Assembly: GCA_003250395.1 (NCBI GenBank)
Contig: QKGM01000001.1
Span: forward strand, 83,770 to 147,769
Source: Bacteroidota bacterium
GTDB lineage: Bacteria > Bacteroidota > Bacteroidia > Bacteroidales > TTA-H9
Length of the DNA stretch: 64,000 nucleotides
Direction: 5' to 3'
The notes under the pieces are model-generated. The model was not told where the DNA came from. It saw only the letters and a program-made list of their open reading frames with translations, and did no database searches. Below are positions 54,501 to 64,000 of the stretch, piece by piece. Every line of letters begins with the position of its first letter. The stretch's first letter is position 1. The position numbers were made by a program, and so were the translations under genes.

Positions 54501-55819
54501 TTGTAATTATTACGGTTGAGAAACTTCTGGAGTAGCTGGCGGCTGTTGATCAACGATTTTTGTTGAGGTTTGCGTGGAAGATCCCCGCTACGTTTCATTA
54601 CATCACGCCCCTTGATACTGTTGAGATAGCCGGTTATTATATTTGCCAGGTTTGATAATAGTTGGCGCTCCTCCTGGAGAAATGGACCCTCATCTGCATT
54701 TGGGAATAATCTGGTATAGCATACTTCGAGCGAACCTTTATTGCCATCTATTGTCTCGAATTCCTGGACCTGATGCCATCGGGTATCTGTAAACCCCGGT
54801 GTAGTGTATTCTTTATCCGCAAATCGAATTCTACTTTGGGCACTTTGGGGATATTGCCAGGCGGCTGGCAAAATATTACAAATTTGCCCAAGGGTTTCAT
54901 CAATGGGCTTTTTTTCCCTTAGGATAGCAGTTGTCTGATTGATAGCTGATAGCTCTTTCAATCGTTCTGAAAAAGAGTGTTTTTCTTCTTTTCCTCTAAC
55001 TCCATTAAGGTAGCCAGCCAGGATGGCAGCCAAATTGTCTATCAGGTCGCGTTCTTCTCTTAAAAAGGGGCCTTCATAGGCATCCTGAAATTTTCTTAGA
55101 TAAAATATTTCCAACACTCCCTGTCGACCATCAATTGTATCAAATCTGGCCGATAATCTGTACTCTGTTTCACGGAAATTAGGTGAGTCGAAGTTGACGG
55201 TATCATAACATATGCGAGCTACTGTAAAGTCGGGATATTGCATGGCAGCTGGTAATATAGCTGCAATTTGCCGGAGAGTATCACCAGGAGATTTTCCCGA
55301 ACGAATAATAGCAGTGGTCTGATTAATAGCTGAGAGCTCTTTTAATCGTTCACGGGTAAATAATTTTTCTTGCTTCCCAAGAATGGTATTTAGAAATCCA
55401 TTAAGCAGGTGAGTGATACTGATAAGCAGTGAATGTTCATCTTCCGTAAAATCAGGACTATCGTCAGCTGTATATATCAGTTCAATTTCTCCTTTTCGTC
55501 CATCATTAGTCTCGAATGATTGCTTTAGTATTTTATCTGAATCAGCAAATCCCATGGAAGTGAATACCATAGAGTCAAACCTTATTCTGACGGCAGCATC
55601 TTCGGGCTTGTGAAGAATTGCCGGCATAAATGCGCATAGGTCATTTAAGGTCTCTTCTGCCGTGTTCCCATTTTTAAGTAGCAGAATGGCTTGATTGATA
55701 ATGGTTAGGTAATGCTCCTGAATGAACTGCCTTTCAATGCCATTGGAGATAGGAATTGATTGCTTATCAGTATTTTTCGGTTTCTTAGATTTCTGCTTCA
55801 TGGTGGAATTGATTTGCAA
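51572..55819 (-). CDS. GAF-like x3 + receiver-like + PEP-synthase-type ATP-binding domain protein
   Basis: 1415 residues. Three tandem repeats of about 125 residues (27-150, 153-278, 284-406), each with an INQ(T/A) helix and an E..(F)ETxDGxxGxLE strand pair, look like GAF domains; the second and third share ELSAINQTTAI. Two receiver-like regions follow (about 450-580 and 595-760; the second has VILLVEDS). Then comes a PPDK_N ATP-grasp domain (about 860-1330) with GSLGGKGRGLSFI and LAIRSSGLFEDS. The phosphohistidine and PEP-binding domains of PEP synthase are missing, so a full PEP synthase is excluded; it may be a nucleotide-dependent signalling phosphotransferase. The start may also be Met7. 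Confidence 0.82.
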   Translation of the reverse strand: MQINSTMKQKSKKPKNTDKQSIPISNGIERQFIQEHYLTIINQAILLLKNGNTAEETLNDLCAFMPAILHKPEDAAVRIRFDSMVFTSMGFADSDKILKQSFETNDGRKGEIELIYTADDSPDFTEDEHSLLISITHLLNGFLNTILGKQEKLFTRERLKELSAINQTTAIIRSGKSPGDTLRQIAAILPAAMQYPDFTVARICYDTVNFDSPNFRETEYRLSARFDTIDGRQGVLEIFYLRKFQDAYEGPFLREERDLIDNLAAILAGYLNGVRGKEEKHSFSERLKELSAINQTTAILREKKPIDETLGQICNILPAAWQYPQSAQSRIRFADKEYTTPGFTDTRWHQVQEFETIDGNKGSLEVCYTRLFPNADEGPFLQEERQLLSNLANIITGYLNSIKGRDVMKRSGDLPRKPQQKSLINSRQLLQKFLNRNNYNRDIFHDLMPFKVREILLVANLYDAYSIEKEGRFSEHILGEYYQLNLSSVPRITGVSSFEEAMEQLEAKHFDLIILMVGVDKSQPFDISSRIHIAYPYIPIYVLLNSNADIRLFEQRPGEKDASIDKVFVWNGDSKIFFAMVKHLEDRVNVENDTRVGMVRVILLVEDSAKYYSRYLPLLYSNVMEQTRRLIEDVNTDELFKVLKLRGRPKILLASDYEEAMEIFTRYQEFMLCLITDVKFRKDGEMNPTAGFELVKEVRTHMKDLPLIIQSADPENSHQAFLLKASFIDKNSESLVQDIKYFISTYLGFGSFVYKDSRGRPIATARTLREFEKLLRTIPDDSLHYHARRNHFSLWFMARGEIQIARIIYPFKLEHFENPNDIRKFLLDAIQQHRSEQNKGKVIPYEENMPLDDTNIVTLTSGSLGGKGRGLSFINTLIYNFDFQQLIPNINIKAPRTFIIGSDEFENFMDRNELYAKVLTETDYEVIKELFLAGKLSEMLTSRLRRLIRILDHPLAIRSSGLFEDSLNQPFAGIFETYLLPNNHPDIDIRLQQCMDAIRLVFASVFSPVARGYIKAINYKLEEEKMAVIIQEVVGNRYENSYYPHISGVAQSYNYYPFAHMKPEEGFSVMALGLGRYVVEGEKAYRFSPKYPTLENASARDQFKSSQVDFLALDMNHPDLDLPRDGEDAGLVRLTIDEAERHGTLRHCASVYNADNNTITPGVSKPGPRIVNFADILKYNYIPLARTIEVVLDVVKEAMGSPVEIEFAVDLNRDTGYRSTFYLLQIKPLIGNAQDYNVDPLDINTNQALLWTDKAMGNGLVDDIEDIIYVDPLLFDKSRTIEMAAEAEQLNRMMAETGRRYLLIGPGRWGTRDRFIGIPVNWPQISGARVIVETSLEDYPLDASSGSHFFHNVTSMNVGYFSILQDSPSSRINWEKLTQLQTIHSTTFFRHVRLEKPLQIKMDGRKRIAVVLFRD

Positions 55820-55883
55820 TTTAATCAGAAACAGGCTGAAATTCAGTGGTTCAATTAAATTGTTGGCTGATACCGTGATGGTT

Positions 55884-55891
55884 CAAATGTA
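55884..55891 (-). promoter_or_regulatory. -7 box TACATTTG (minus) of the PPDK_N-domain gene
   Basis: On the minus strand this reads TACATTTG, a TAnnTTTG match 65 bp before the start; TTG (complement of CAA at 55915-55917) lies 23 bp further upstream. Confidence 0.5.
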
Positions 55892-56069
55892 AGCAAATGT
55901 GTTTTTTTTGAGCGCAAGAAGGCTGTAATTATGGAAAATCAGTATTGTTCGTATGGTTTGTTAAGTGTTTTACGTATGTTGTTTGTGTAATATTCGTAAA
56001 TTAAAGAAGATGAGTATTTTTTGACATAAAACAGATTATTATTGCAGCAACTAAAAAATTTACAGTTGA

Positions 56070-57443
<1,374 letters not shown>

Positions 57444-57478
57444 GACATTAGCCCCTTTTGTGTGATTATTTTGTGAGG

Positions 57479-57508
57479 AAAGGCCCCATTAGGGGCCTTT
57501 TTTATTTT
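57479..57508 (+). terminator. intrinsic terminator of gdhA
   Basis: AAAGGCCCC and GGGGCCTTT form a perfect 9-bp stem with an ATTA loop, followed by TTTTATTTT. Confidence 0.92.
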
Positions 57509-57571
57509 CACGGATGTATGTCAATCCTATAATATTTGCCATAGTCAACTGATTGTTTGAGAAAAGAGAAA

Positions 57572-57604
57572 TTGTAAAAAGATAGGGATGATTCTTTAAT
57601 TTTG
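57572..57604 (+). promoter_or_regulatory. promoter: TTG and TAATTTTG
   Basis: TTG at 57572-57574 and TAATTTTG at 57597-57604, 22 bp apart. The -7 box contains the TTG at 57602 that would start the longest frame, so the ATG at 57623 is the better start. Confidence 0.6.
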
Positions 57605-57622
57605 TGGACGAATACCAGAGCC

Positions 57623-59482
57623 ATGATACGTACTTTCAGATATTTTGCGTCCCTTTTTTTGTTGTTGCTATTCTTGTTTTTTGTACAGCGAGCAGTCTTC
57701 GTTATGTACCAGTTATCTAATTCAATTCCATTAAGTTTTACAGAGTATGCCTCAAGCAACCTGCATGCCCTTGTACTGGATATAGCCGCTGCAAGTTATA
57801 TGCTAGCTATCCCTGCTCTATTATGGTGTGTTTTATTGGTAAATAGCAGCAATTATTTGAGGAAGACTGTCTGGTGGTATTTTGTTATTATTATAGTTAT
57901 TTCTGGAATTATACATATTGTTGACCTCGGCCTTTATAGTGAATGGGGTTCCAAAATTAATCACAAAGCTGTTTCATGCTTGGCATATCCGAAAGAAGCG
58001 ATCGCAGCAAGTCTTTCTTCCCCTTTGTGGTTGTTGCTTTTGATTCTAATTGTTGAAAGCGTGTTGATTTTGTTTTTATACAAAAAGTATATTCATCCAG
58101 GATTGAATACAGGAGGTCCGCTTGCTTTTAAAATTCTGGGTCCTGTTATATTACTTGGATTGTTGTTTATAGGATCGCGAGGAGGGACACAGGACAAACC
58201 AGTGAGGAAGGGTGATGTTTATTTTTCAAATAATCCTATGATTAATCAGGCTTCTGCAAACAGCTTCTGGAATTTAATTAATGTTTTGGCTACCAGAGAT
58301 GAAGGCAATCCTTCTACATACCGGGTGATGCCTGATGAGGAAGCCTTATCACTGGTTAATGAACTATTTAAACCTACAGACGATTCTACGTTGAAGCTTT
58401 TTAATATTCGCAGACCCAATTTTATTGTTGTGTTAATGGAAAGTTTTAGCTCAGAAGTAGTAGGGGCGTTTGGTGCAGGTTATGGTGCAACTCCTAATCT
58501 TGATTCTCTAGCGGGAAGCGGGTTTATCATGTCAAATTTTTATGCTACAGGGTTTCGTACAGATCAGGGGCTTGTCGCGATTGAGAGTGGGTTCCCTGCT
58601 CAGCCAAAGACTGCAGTAATATATCGATATGGAAAATTTGAGAAACTGCCCTCACTGGCATCAACACTTACAGGGGTTGGTTATCAGACATCTTATTTTA
58701 GCGCGGGCGATAATACATTTGCCAATACAGACGCATATCTTCTGAGCGCGGGTTATCAAAAACTTCACGGTAAGAGTGAAATGAAAGTGAAGCGCATGGC
58801 TTTATTCGGGGCTTATGATGATGAGCTTTTCGATTTTTACCTGAAGAATGCTGCGAGTAATAAAGAGCCTTTTTACCATTTGATGGTTACCATCGTTTCG
58901 CATGAACCTTTTGATGCTAAAGTGGAGCACTTTAGAAAGGGAAATTCCTTGCTTGATAAATATATAAATACAGTTAAATTTACGGACAAAGCCATTGGAG
59001 ATTTTATCAGAAAGGCGCGTAAAGAACCCTGGTATAAAAATACTGTATTCATTTTCATGGGTGATCATGCGCATCGGATGCCTAAAAATCGCAATGCATG
59101 GGAAATAGAGCGACATCATATTCCTTTTATTATTTATGGAGAACCTTTGAAGCAAAAATTCAGAGGGGGAATATCAGAAAGGATTGCATGTCAGTCTGAC
59201 TTTCCTAGTTTTATCTGTTCCCAGTTGGATCTATCGCATGAAAAGTTTAAATGGGGGAACGATTTTATGAATGCCTCCTCTCAGGCATTGGCTTTTTATA
59301 CATTTGAAGATGGTTTAGGTGTCCTTCTACAAGATACGTCAGTAGTATTTGACAATCAAAGCCGGAGAGTTATTAATGCCAACTATCCAGGACAACCTGA
59401 TAGTGTCAGCCCTAAGCTATATCGAAAAGGACAAGCACTATTGCAGCAACTTACAAAGGATTACTTTGAACTGGGTGATTAA
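57623..59482 (+). CDS. LTA synthase-family (sulfatase-fold) membrane protein
   Basis: 619 residues: five N-terminal membrane helices (within about 1-195) and an extracytoplasmic alkaline-phosphatase/sulfatase domain (about 260-600). Active-site features: the metal-binding Glu in VVLMESFSSE, the nucleophile Thr expected in ATGFRTDQGLVAIE, and MGDHAHRMPKN near 475. The LtaS family adds phosphoglycerol or phosphoethanolamine to glycans or lipids; in a Gram-negative this is more likely surface-glycan decoration than lipoteichoic acid. Its last 32 bp overlap the convergent O-antigen-ligase gene. Confidence 0.9.
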   Translation: MIRTFRYFASLFLLLLFLFFVQRAVFVMYQLSNSIPLSFTEYASSNLHALVLDIAAASYMLAIPALLWCVLLVNSSNYLRKTVWWYFVIIIVISGIIHIVDLGLYSEWGSKINHKAVSCLAYPKEAIAASLSSPLWLLLLILIVESVLILFLYKKYIHPGLNTGGPLAFKILGPVILLGLLFIGSRGGTQDKPVRKGDVYFSNNPMINQASANSFWNLINVLATRDEGNPSTYRVMPDEEALSLVNELFKPTDDSTLKLFNIRRPNFIVVLMESFSSEVVGAFGAGYGATPNLDSLAGSGFIMSNFYATGFRTDQGLVAIESGFPAQPKTAVIYRYGKFEKLPSLASTLTGVGYQTSYFSAGDNTFANTDAYLLSAGYQKLHGKSEMKVKRMALFGAYDDELFDFYLKNAASNKEPFYHLMVTIVSHEPFDAKVEHFRKGNSLLDKYINTVKFTDKAIGDFIRKARKEPWYKNTVFIFMGDHAHRMPKNRNAWEIERHHIPFIIYGEPLKQKFRGGISERIACQSDFPSFICSQLDLSHEKFKWGNDFMNASSQALAFYTFEDGLGVLLQDTSVVFDNQSRRVINANYPGQPDSVSPKLYRKGQALLQQLTKDYFELGD

Positions 59483-60758
59483 TCTCTATTTTTTTAATAG
59501 CAGTGAAGAGAACCATGTTGAAAAAGGAATAGAACATTACACCTGCCTGACGTTCCAGCATCGATTCAAATAGAAGGTTAAAAGAAACGAGAAGAAGGAA
59601 CGCACAATAAACCCATGCGTTCTGCCGAATAGCTATGAAAATAGGTACCAGAAAGGTAAGTAGTAAAATCAACAGCCCTGAAATTCCCAACGCAACAGAT
59701 GTCTGCAGGTACTGATTGTGAGCATTCAGATTTGCCTCCTTCCCAGCGGTATTTCCATGTAAATCATAATCCTCGAGAAAAGCCTGTTTTACATCACCTG
59801 TCCCAACTCCACCTATAGGATGTTTTTGAAGTATTCTTAGAGCTGATTCCCATAACATTATTCGTTGAAAGGTGGATTCACTGGTATTACCTTTATCGGG
59901 TTTCACTGTTTCCATGGTTTTTGCCACGACAGCAAACCTGCCAAATGAGATTGGAAACAAATAAAAAGAAGCAGTAAGAATTATAATAAATGAAAAGGTA
60001 AATATAACAGACGGACCATATGAATGGGTCTTTTGATATAATGCGTATAGCATGTAAATAACCGGAATAAAGAGAGAAAGGAGTCCTGCCTTACTGCTTA
60101 ACAGAACTAAAAAAGCGTAGAGCCAGAACCAGATAATTGCACAGAGGATCGAGATTAGTGAGAACAATTTGGAGGAGACATGCAACCAATACCAGGTGAC
60201 AGACACCATTGCTGTGACCACATATAGTGCATAGTATGATGGGTGAAAAGAACCAGATAGTAATGAGGAATAGAATACTCCGGGATTATTGGAGACATTG
60301 AACGAAAGGGTCGCAGAGATCAGCATAATCAACGTTCCTGCTAGGACACCAGTTGAAAAAGCAATCAAGGTTCTTCCCTGATTAAGGGCTCCGGGGAAAA
60401 AAGATGAAATAAGGAAGAAAACCACAGGAAATGCAATGAGCGATAATTTGACCTGTAAATCGAACAGAGCAAAATCTATATTGTATGAATAGAAAACGCC
60501 AATCAAATGAACCAGATAAAACAGAGAGAAAAATATGAGGTAGAACAGAGAAAATTTTGGCCTAACCGGAAATCGCAATTTAAATAAAGGAACAAGTATA
60601 AGAACCACGATAAATAGAACAATCGATATAATTGAAGAGATCAAACTGTTTAATGGTATAACCAGAGCCAAAATTATAATAAGCCATTCAAGCAGTTTCG
60701 TGGCTTTATTATATAGAGGACCAGTTGAGTCTATTTGGTTTTCTGTTTTGCTTGTCAT
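59451..60758 (-). CDS. O-antigen ligase-family membrane protein
   Basis: 435 residues with about 10-12 hydrophobic helices and a large extracytoplasmic loop (about 275-340) containing the WaaL-like region GVGTGDVKQAFLEDYDL and NAHNQYLQTSVALGISGLLI (the His-rich NxHNxYL motif of Wzy/WaaL proteins). It joins glycan chains, either as ligase or polymerase; the two cannot be separated by sequence alone. It is the last gene of the minus-strand glycan run. Confidence 0.88.
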   Translation of the reverse strand: MTSKTENQIDSTGPLYNKATKLLEWLIIILALVIPLNSLISSIISIVLFIVVLILVPLFKLRFPVRPKFSLFYLIFFSLFYLVHLIGVFYSYNIDFALFDLQVKLSLIAFPVVFFLISSFFPGALNQGRTLIAFSTGVLAGTLIMLISATLSFNVSNNPGVFYSSLLSGSFHPSYYALYVVTAMVSVTWYWLHVSSKLFSLISILCAIIWFWLYAFLVLLSSKAGLLSLFIPVIYMLYALYQKTHSYGPSVIFTFSFIIILTASFYLFPISFGRFAVVAKTMETVKPDKGNTSESTFQRIMLWESALRILQKHPIGGVGTGDVKQAFLEDYDLHGNTAGKEANLNAHNQYLQTSVALGISGLLILLLTFLVPIFIAIRQNAWVYCAFLLLVSFNLLFESMLERQAGVMFYSFFNMVLFTAIKKIEINHPVQSNPL

Positions 60759-60854
60759 ACTTCAATTGATAAAAATAAAACCATGTTTGATAGGTTAAAA
60801 TTCGGGAAAATATTTTTGCAAGGAATGTTTTAGTTGAATCATTCAATTGCCATT

Positions 60855-61895
60855 TCACCGTGTTAGCTTTGAATGTCGGACTAATGGATTCCGTTGAAGA
60901 ATTATAAAATATATAATTCCAGCAAGATAACCTAAGCCATAACCCATATGAAGAATCAAGAAGCTGAAAACGGACAATATAATTTGTGAGAAGGTCCTGC
61001 TACCGGAAATCGCAAAAATAAAGGCTGCAATTAGCCACACAGTCAGAATACTAACCAGTAGACAGGCAAAGATGGGATTTGCAAAAGACAAAAGGAAGTT
61101 AATGATAATTGCGCTGACAAATAAGAAGGGTATTAGCTGTCGAACTGTGGTTACCGTCTTGTGCTTCCTGTTTACTAAAATCTTCCAGAATCCATATTGG
61201 TAAAATTGTCTGAAAAGTCCTGACCAGTTTGAGCGCACATGATAATACGATTTAATCTTCAAATCCAAAAATATTTTTAATCCATTTTTAAGCATCCTGA
61301 AACTAAACTCGTCATCCTGATTTCTTGCAAGGGTTTCATCAAAAAGGCCAATTTTCTCAAAAACAGTACGCTTATAAATTCCGAAGGCAACTGTGTCAAC
61401 ATATCCTCCTTTTACACCGGTTCTGAAGTTAGAATTACCGACGCCAAATTTTGAAGCCATCGAAAAACCAACTGCGCGCGACAGATTATCCATGAATACA
61501 TTCTCAACCAATCCCCCGATACAATCTGCCGCAGGATTTTCCCGGAAAGAATTTGCAACGTCATCGAAGTAAGTTGATGAAATAGTTGTATGAGCCCCAA
61601 GTATGGCTATGTATTCCGTCTGGGAATGTCTAATCCCAATGTTTAGTGCATTTGGCGTTGTTTGCAGAGGGTTATCCACCAGAATAATATTCGGAAAGCG
61701 AGTACAATAATTCTCGACTATTTTGCGGGTTGAATCAGTACTTAATCCGTCGCAAACTATTACTGAAATTTCTAACTGTCTTGATTTGCAGGTTAATATT
61801 GAATCGAGACAGGCAGCAATGTATTTCTCTTCGTTGCGGCATGGTATTACAACAGAGACATTGAATATGGTACTATTATTTCCAGAATGATTCAT
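60855..61895 (-). CDS. family 2 glycosyltransferase with C-terminal membrane helices (ExoA-like)
   Basis: 346 residues. The GT-A core begins VSVVIPCRNEEKYIAACLDS; the nucleotide-sugar Asp site is ILGAHTTIS (in place of DXD), followed by ARNQDDEFSFRMLKNGLKIF (ED/QDDEF region). Three or so hydrophobic helices at the C-terminus (about 255-335) anchor it in the membrane. Succinoglycan ExoA-type enzymes have this shape. It lies 96 bp upstream of the ligase-like gene. Confidence 0.88.
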   Translation of the reverse strand: MNHSGNNSTIFNVSVVIPCRNEEKYIAACLDSILTCKSRQLEISVIVCDGLSTDSTRKIVENYCTRFPNIILVDNPLQTTPNALNIGIRHSQTEYIAILGAHTTISSTYFDDVANSFRENPAADCIGGLVENVFMDNLSRAVGFSMASKFGVGNSNFRTGVKGGYVDTVAFGIYKRTVFEKIGLFDETLARNQDDEFSFRMLKNGLKIFLDLKIKSYYHVRSNWSGLFRQFYQYGFWKILVNRKHKTVTTVRQLIPFLFVSAIIINFLLSFANPIFACLLVSILTVWLIAAFIFAISGSRTFSQIILSVFSFLILHMGYGLGYLAGIIYFIILQRNPLVRHSKLTR

Positions 61896-61941
61896 TTGTT
61901 AATTTGAAGGTTTGTTGGTATAATTCTTCAATCCGACTTCT

Positions 61942-63003
61942 CTACAACAGTTTCATCAGCTCATTCCAATAATTTTCAATTGAATTTGAGAAAATGGCTC
62001 GTTCTGCAATTATTCTTCTATTAATCATGGCAATACCTTTATGTTTAACCATAACTTCCTGAATAGAAATATTATTATTGTTAACAACTATTCCATTAAT
62101 ACCATCTTCGATCCATTCAAGGTTAGCCGGAATATCAGATACTATAGGTATACACCCCCAGGCCATTGCTTCTAGAAGTGAAACTGATGTGGTATCTGAA
62201 GTAGGTAATGTAAAATAAAACATTGAGCGCCGATAGTATTCAGTCTGGTCTTGCTGTGTCATAAAACCGATAAATGTAACCTTCTGTTCGAGACCAAGCC
62301 TGGCTACCAGTTGTTGGAGAGCATCTTCTTTGTTCCCCGAATTTCCAATAACGAGATGAGCTGAATTATTATTAGAAGTAAGCCTTTGAAAAAGATAAAT
62401 AACTTTGTCAATATTGTAGTTTTCACTGAGAGCTCTGTTAGAGAAAAAGAGATTAGAATCTTTTTCTTCTCCTTCGAATTCTGGCATTTCCTGCAGACCG
62501 AATGAGAAGGTTAACACCTTTGCTGGTGTTAGTTTTTGAATAATTGCAGACATGACCAGTGCGTCAGAAGTCACAATATCTGAGGTGTTTAGTACAAATC
62601 TGGTAAGCCATCTATAAAGGTAATTCTTTTGAGGTGTGACCATTATGTCAGAACCCCAGGCAGAACTAACTAATAAATATTTCTTGAAAGAGACTTTTTT
62701 AACCAGTGCACCTAAGAAACCGTGACTTGTAAGATAATGGGTGTTAACTATGTCGGGCATAATCATTTTAATAATACGATTTACCCTGAAAAATTGAAAT
62801 AATACTTTTGAATTGCCACCACTGCTTTTAATGTCAAGATTAAGTAAAAAACAGTGGGAATCAGAAATAGAGCCTTTTAGTTCAGGATGAAGCCCGCGGG
62901 TTGATATAATATAAACATCGGCATATTTAACTATTTCGCGAACCCACTTTAATAAGTGTACACTTTCGGCGTCACCAATAAAAAGATACTTAATCTTTCT
63001 CAT
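61942..63003 (-). CDS. family 4 (GT-B) glycosyltransferase
   Basis: 353 residues with a GT-B fold: the N-terminal Rossmann half (KIKYLFIGDAESVHLLKWVR, NTHYLTSHGFLGALV), and a C-terminal GT4 half containing KVTFIGFMTQQDQTEYYRRS and the nucleotide-sugar-binding SLLEAMAWGCIPIVSDIPAN. It overlaps the next glycosyltransferase gene by 14 bp. Acceptor and sugar are unknown; it belongs to a surface polysaccharide pathway together with its neighbours. Confidence 0.9.
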   Translation of the reverse strand: MRKIKYLFIGDAESVHLLKWVREIVKYADVYIISTRGLHPELKGSISDSHCFLLNLDIKSSGGNSKVLFQFFRVNRIIKMIMPDIVNTHYLTSHGFLGALVKKVSFKKYLLVSSAWGSDIMVTPQKNYLYRWLTRFVLNTSDIVTSDALVMSAIIQKLTPAKVLTFSFGLQEMPEFEGEEKDSNLFFSNRALSENYNIDKVIYLFQRLTSNNNSAHLVIGNSGNKEDALQQLVARLGLEQKVTFIGFMTQQDQTEYYRRSMFYFTLPTSDTTSVSLLEAMAWGCIPIVSDIPANLEWIEDGINGIVVNNNNISIQEVMVKHKGIAMINRRIIAERAIFSNSIENYWNELMKLL

Positions 63004-64000
63004 TTTTAAAGATATCTTCTATAAACACTTCCAACTTTTGTACCTGAACCTTCCTGTGATGTTGTTCTATTAACTCATGGTTGTAATTGGGCGTCAGTTT
63101 GTTTTTCCAAATATTATAGGCCCACAGGATTCCATTTTTAATTTCGGTAATATTGTCCCATCCTGCAATGGTCCCAGCCCTGCAATCCTTTATCAGGCTT
63201 GCAGCGACATCATCTTTGTCAACAAGAGCTACAATAGGTTTCATGACACCAAGGTAATCAAAAAGTTTTCCGGAATAGACACCTTTGAAACGCCCAGCAG
63301 GTAATACAAGTAATAAAGCATCTGATTTACGCATAAACTCAATAGCATTTTCATATTCGACCTTTTCGTAGATTTCTACAAAAGGTTTTAATTTACCGGG
63401 AATTACTACACCACCTGAAATGCCAATTAGCCGGATATGGATGTCAGCAATCAAATCAGCCCTTTGCAACTCCTCAACGGCTTTGAAGAAGAAGCCAGGA
63501 TTTCTATTGCCATAAAAGGTACCTACATGGGAAATGGTGAATTGATCATTAAATCCAACAGGACTCCCTGATCGAAAATTATATCCGTTTCGTATTTCTG
63601 CAACATCCATGGTTAACCCAGAAGGATGGTGACTGAAATGATTACATAATGGGGCAGAGACTGTTGTTATACCATCTGCAAGAAGCATCAAGTTGTTCTC
63701 CAACCGAAGAAGTTTTTCTGTATAAATTTTTGAATGATATGGATTTGTAGAAAGACCATCCCTAAGGTCAGCGATCCAGATCATTGATGGAAATTTTTGT
63801 TTTAAAGCGATGGCAACATGTAACACCTCGTCAACAGGAAAACTGGTAATTAAAATAGTTTCTGAAGGATCTTTTATTAATTTACTGACAGCATGTTGTG
63901 CCGCTTTACCCCAACTTCTATACTCATTAATTTCAAGTAATGAGATTAGAATATTCCAAAATGCCCTTGATTTATGGATAAGATAAGAATAATTTCTGAG
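62990..64000 (-). CDS. GT-B glycosyltransferase, 5' end outside the window
   Basis: The frame stays open to the right edge, so the protein is partial (about 337 residues seen). Visible features are ETILITSFPVDEVLHVAIAL, IWIADLRDGLSTNPYHSKI, DGITTVSAPL, FTISHVGTFYGNRN and LFDYLGVMKPIVALVDKDD, all typical of GT4/GT1-like enzymes. A GTG at 63824-63826 is in frame but is not the start, because homologous sequence clearly continues upstream of it. It is translationally coupled to the following GT4 gene through a 14-bp overlap. Confidence 0.88.
   Translation of the reverse strand, partial: LRNYSYLIHKSRAFWNILISLLEINEYRSWGKAAQHAVSKLIKDPSETILITSFPVDEVLHVAIALKQKFPSMIWIADLRDGLSTNPYHSKIYTEKLLRLENNLMLLADGITTVSAPLCNHFSHHPSGLTMDVAEIRNGYNFRSGSPVGFNDQFTISHVGTFYGNRNPGFFFKAVEELQRADLIADIHIRLIGISGGVVIPGKLKPFVEIYEKVEYENAIEFMRKSDALLLVLPAGRFKGVYSGKLFDYLGVMKPIVALVDKDDVAASLIKDCRAGTIAGWDNITEIKNGILWAYNIWKNKLTPNYNHELIEQHHRKVQVQKLEVFIEDIFKNEKD

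Noticed and set aside
51572..55819. Full-length PEP synthase or pyruvate phosphate dikinase
   Set aside because: Only the ATP-binding domain is present; the phosphohistidine and PEP/pyruvate-binding domains are missing.
57602..57622. TTG start of the LtaS-like gene
   Set aside because: The TTG is part of the -7 box TAATTTTG, so it is not transcribed.

Overview
The window looks like chromosomal DNA of an anaerobic or facultative member of the Bacteroidota, most likely a Bacteroidales/Marinilabiliales-type bacterium. The reasons are: many genes are preceded by the Bacteroidota -7 box TAnnTTTG; Shine-Dalgarno sequences are rarely visible; several families are typical of the phylum (a DUF4292-type lipoprotein, a DUF5777-type barrel, a TonB receptor with an N-terminal carboxypeptidase-like domain, lysyl-tRNA synthetase with a C-terminal extension); and the energy genes (multihaem cytochromes, NuoEF/NfnL-like flavoprotein, a Crp/Fnr regulator) suggest low-oxygen life. 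I saw no tRNA, rRNA, CRISPR array, transposase or prophage gene.

Layout, left to right. 0-9 kb: an NtrY-like sensor kinase (cut by the left edge), a Wzx-like flippase, then a dut-TPR-DUF4292-envC run for nucleotide hygiene and envelope assembly, and a small lipoprotein. 9.6-16.3 kb: a complete TetR-controlled export operon (tetR, tolC-like, hlyD-like, two ATPases, two ABC-2 permeases), laid out like E. coli cecR-ybhGFSR with a dedicated outer-membrane channel. 16.3-17.1 kb has no convincing gene. 17-23.7 kb: housekeeping genes (lpxK, Nif3-like, zinc-ribbon coiled coil, TPR protein, dtd, FlK-like thioesterase, OsmC).

23.7-34.2 kb is the most interesting part. A small secreted Cys-rich protein is divergent from an RprX/RprY-like two-component system, with four regularly phased TGTTAA half-sites between them. 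A Crp/Fnr regulator follows, and then a cytochrome cluster: hexahaem collagen-like lipoprotein, monohaem lipoprotein, DUF5777-like outer-membrane barrel, monohaem cytochrome c, heptahaem membrane-anchored cytochrome and cytochrome b. Palindromic, Fnr-like sites lie in front of the cluster. Together these could carry electrons from the quinone pool to the outer membrane. A TonB-dependent receptor follows.

34.2-45 kb: small lipoprotein, aldo/keto reductase, REC-histidine kinase, mtnA, U32 protease-family protein, a small membrane protein missed by simple ORF calling, lysS, proline dehydrogenase and an acyl-CoA ligase. 45.3-51.4 kb: a three-gene soluble iron-sulfur flavoprotein complex (NuoE-like, NuoF/HydB-like, and a 1229-residue fusion of 2Fe-2S, GltD/NfnL-like, ferredoxin and molybdopterin-oxidoreductase-like parts), resembling electron-bifurcating transhydrogenases. 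51.5-57.5 kb: a 1415-residue protein joining three GAF-like repeats, receiver-like domains and a PEP-synthase-type ATP-binding domain, divergent from glutamate dehydrogenase. 57.6-64 kb: an LtaS-like phosphoglycerol-transferase-family protein, then, on the minus strand, an O-antigen-ligase-like protein and three glycosyltransferases, the last cut by the right edge.
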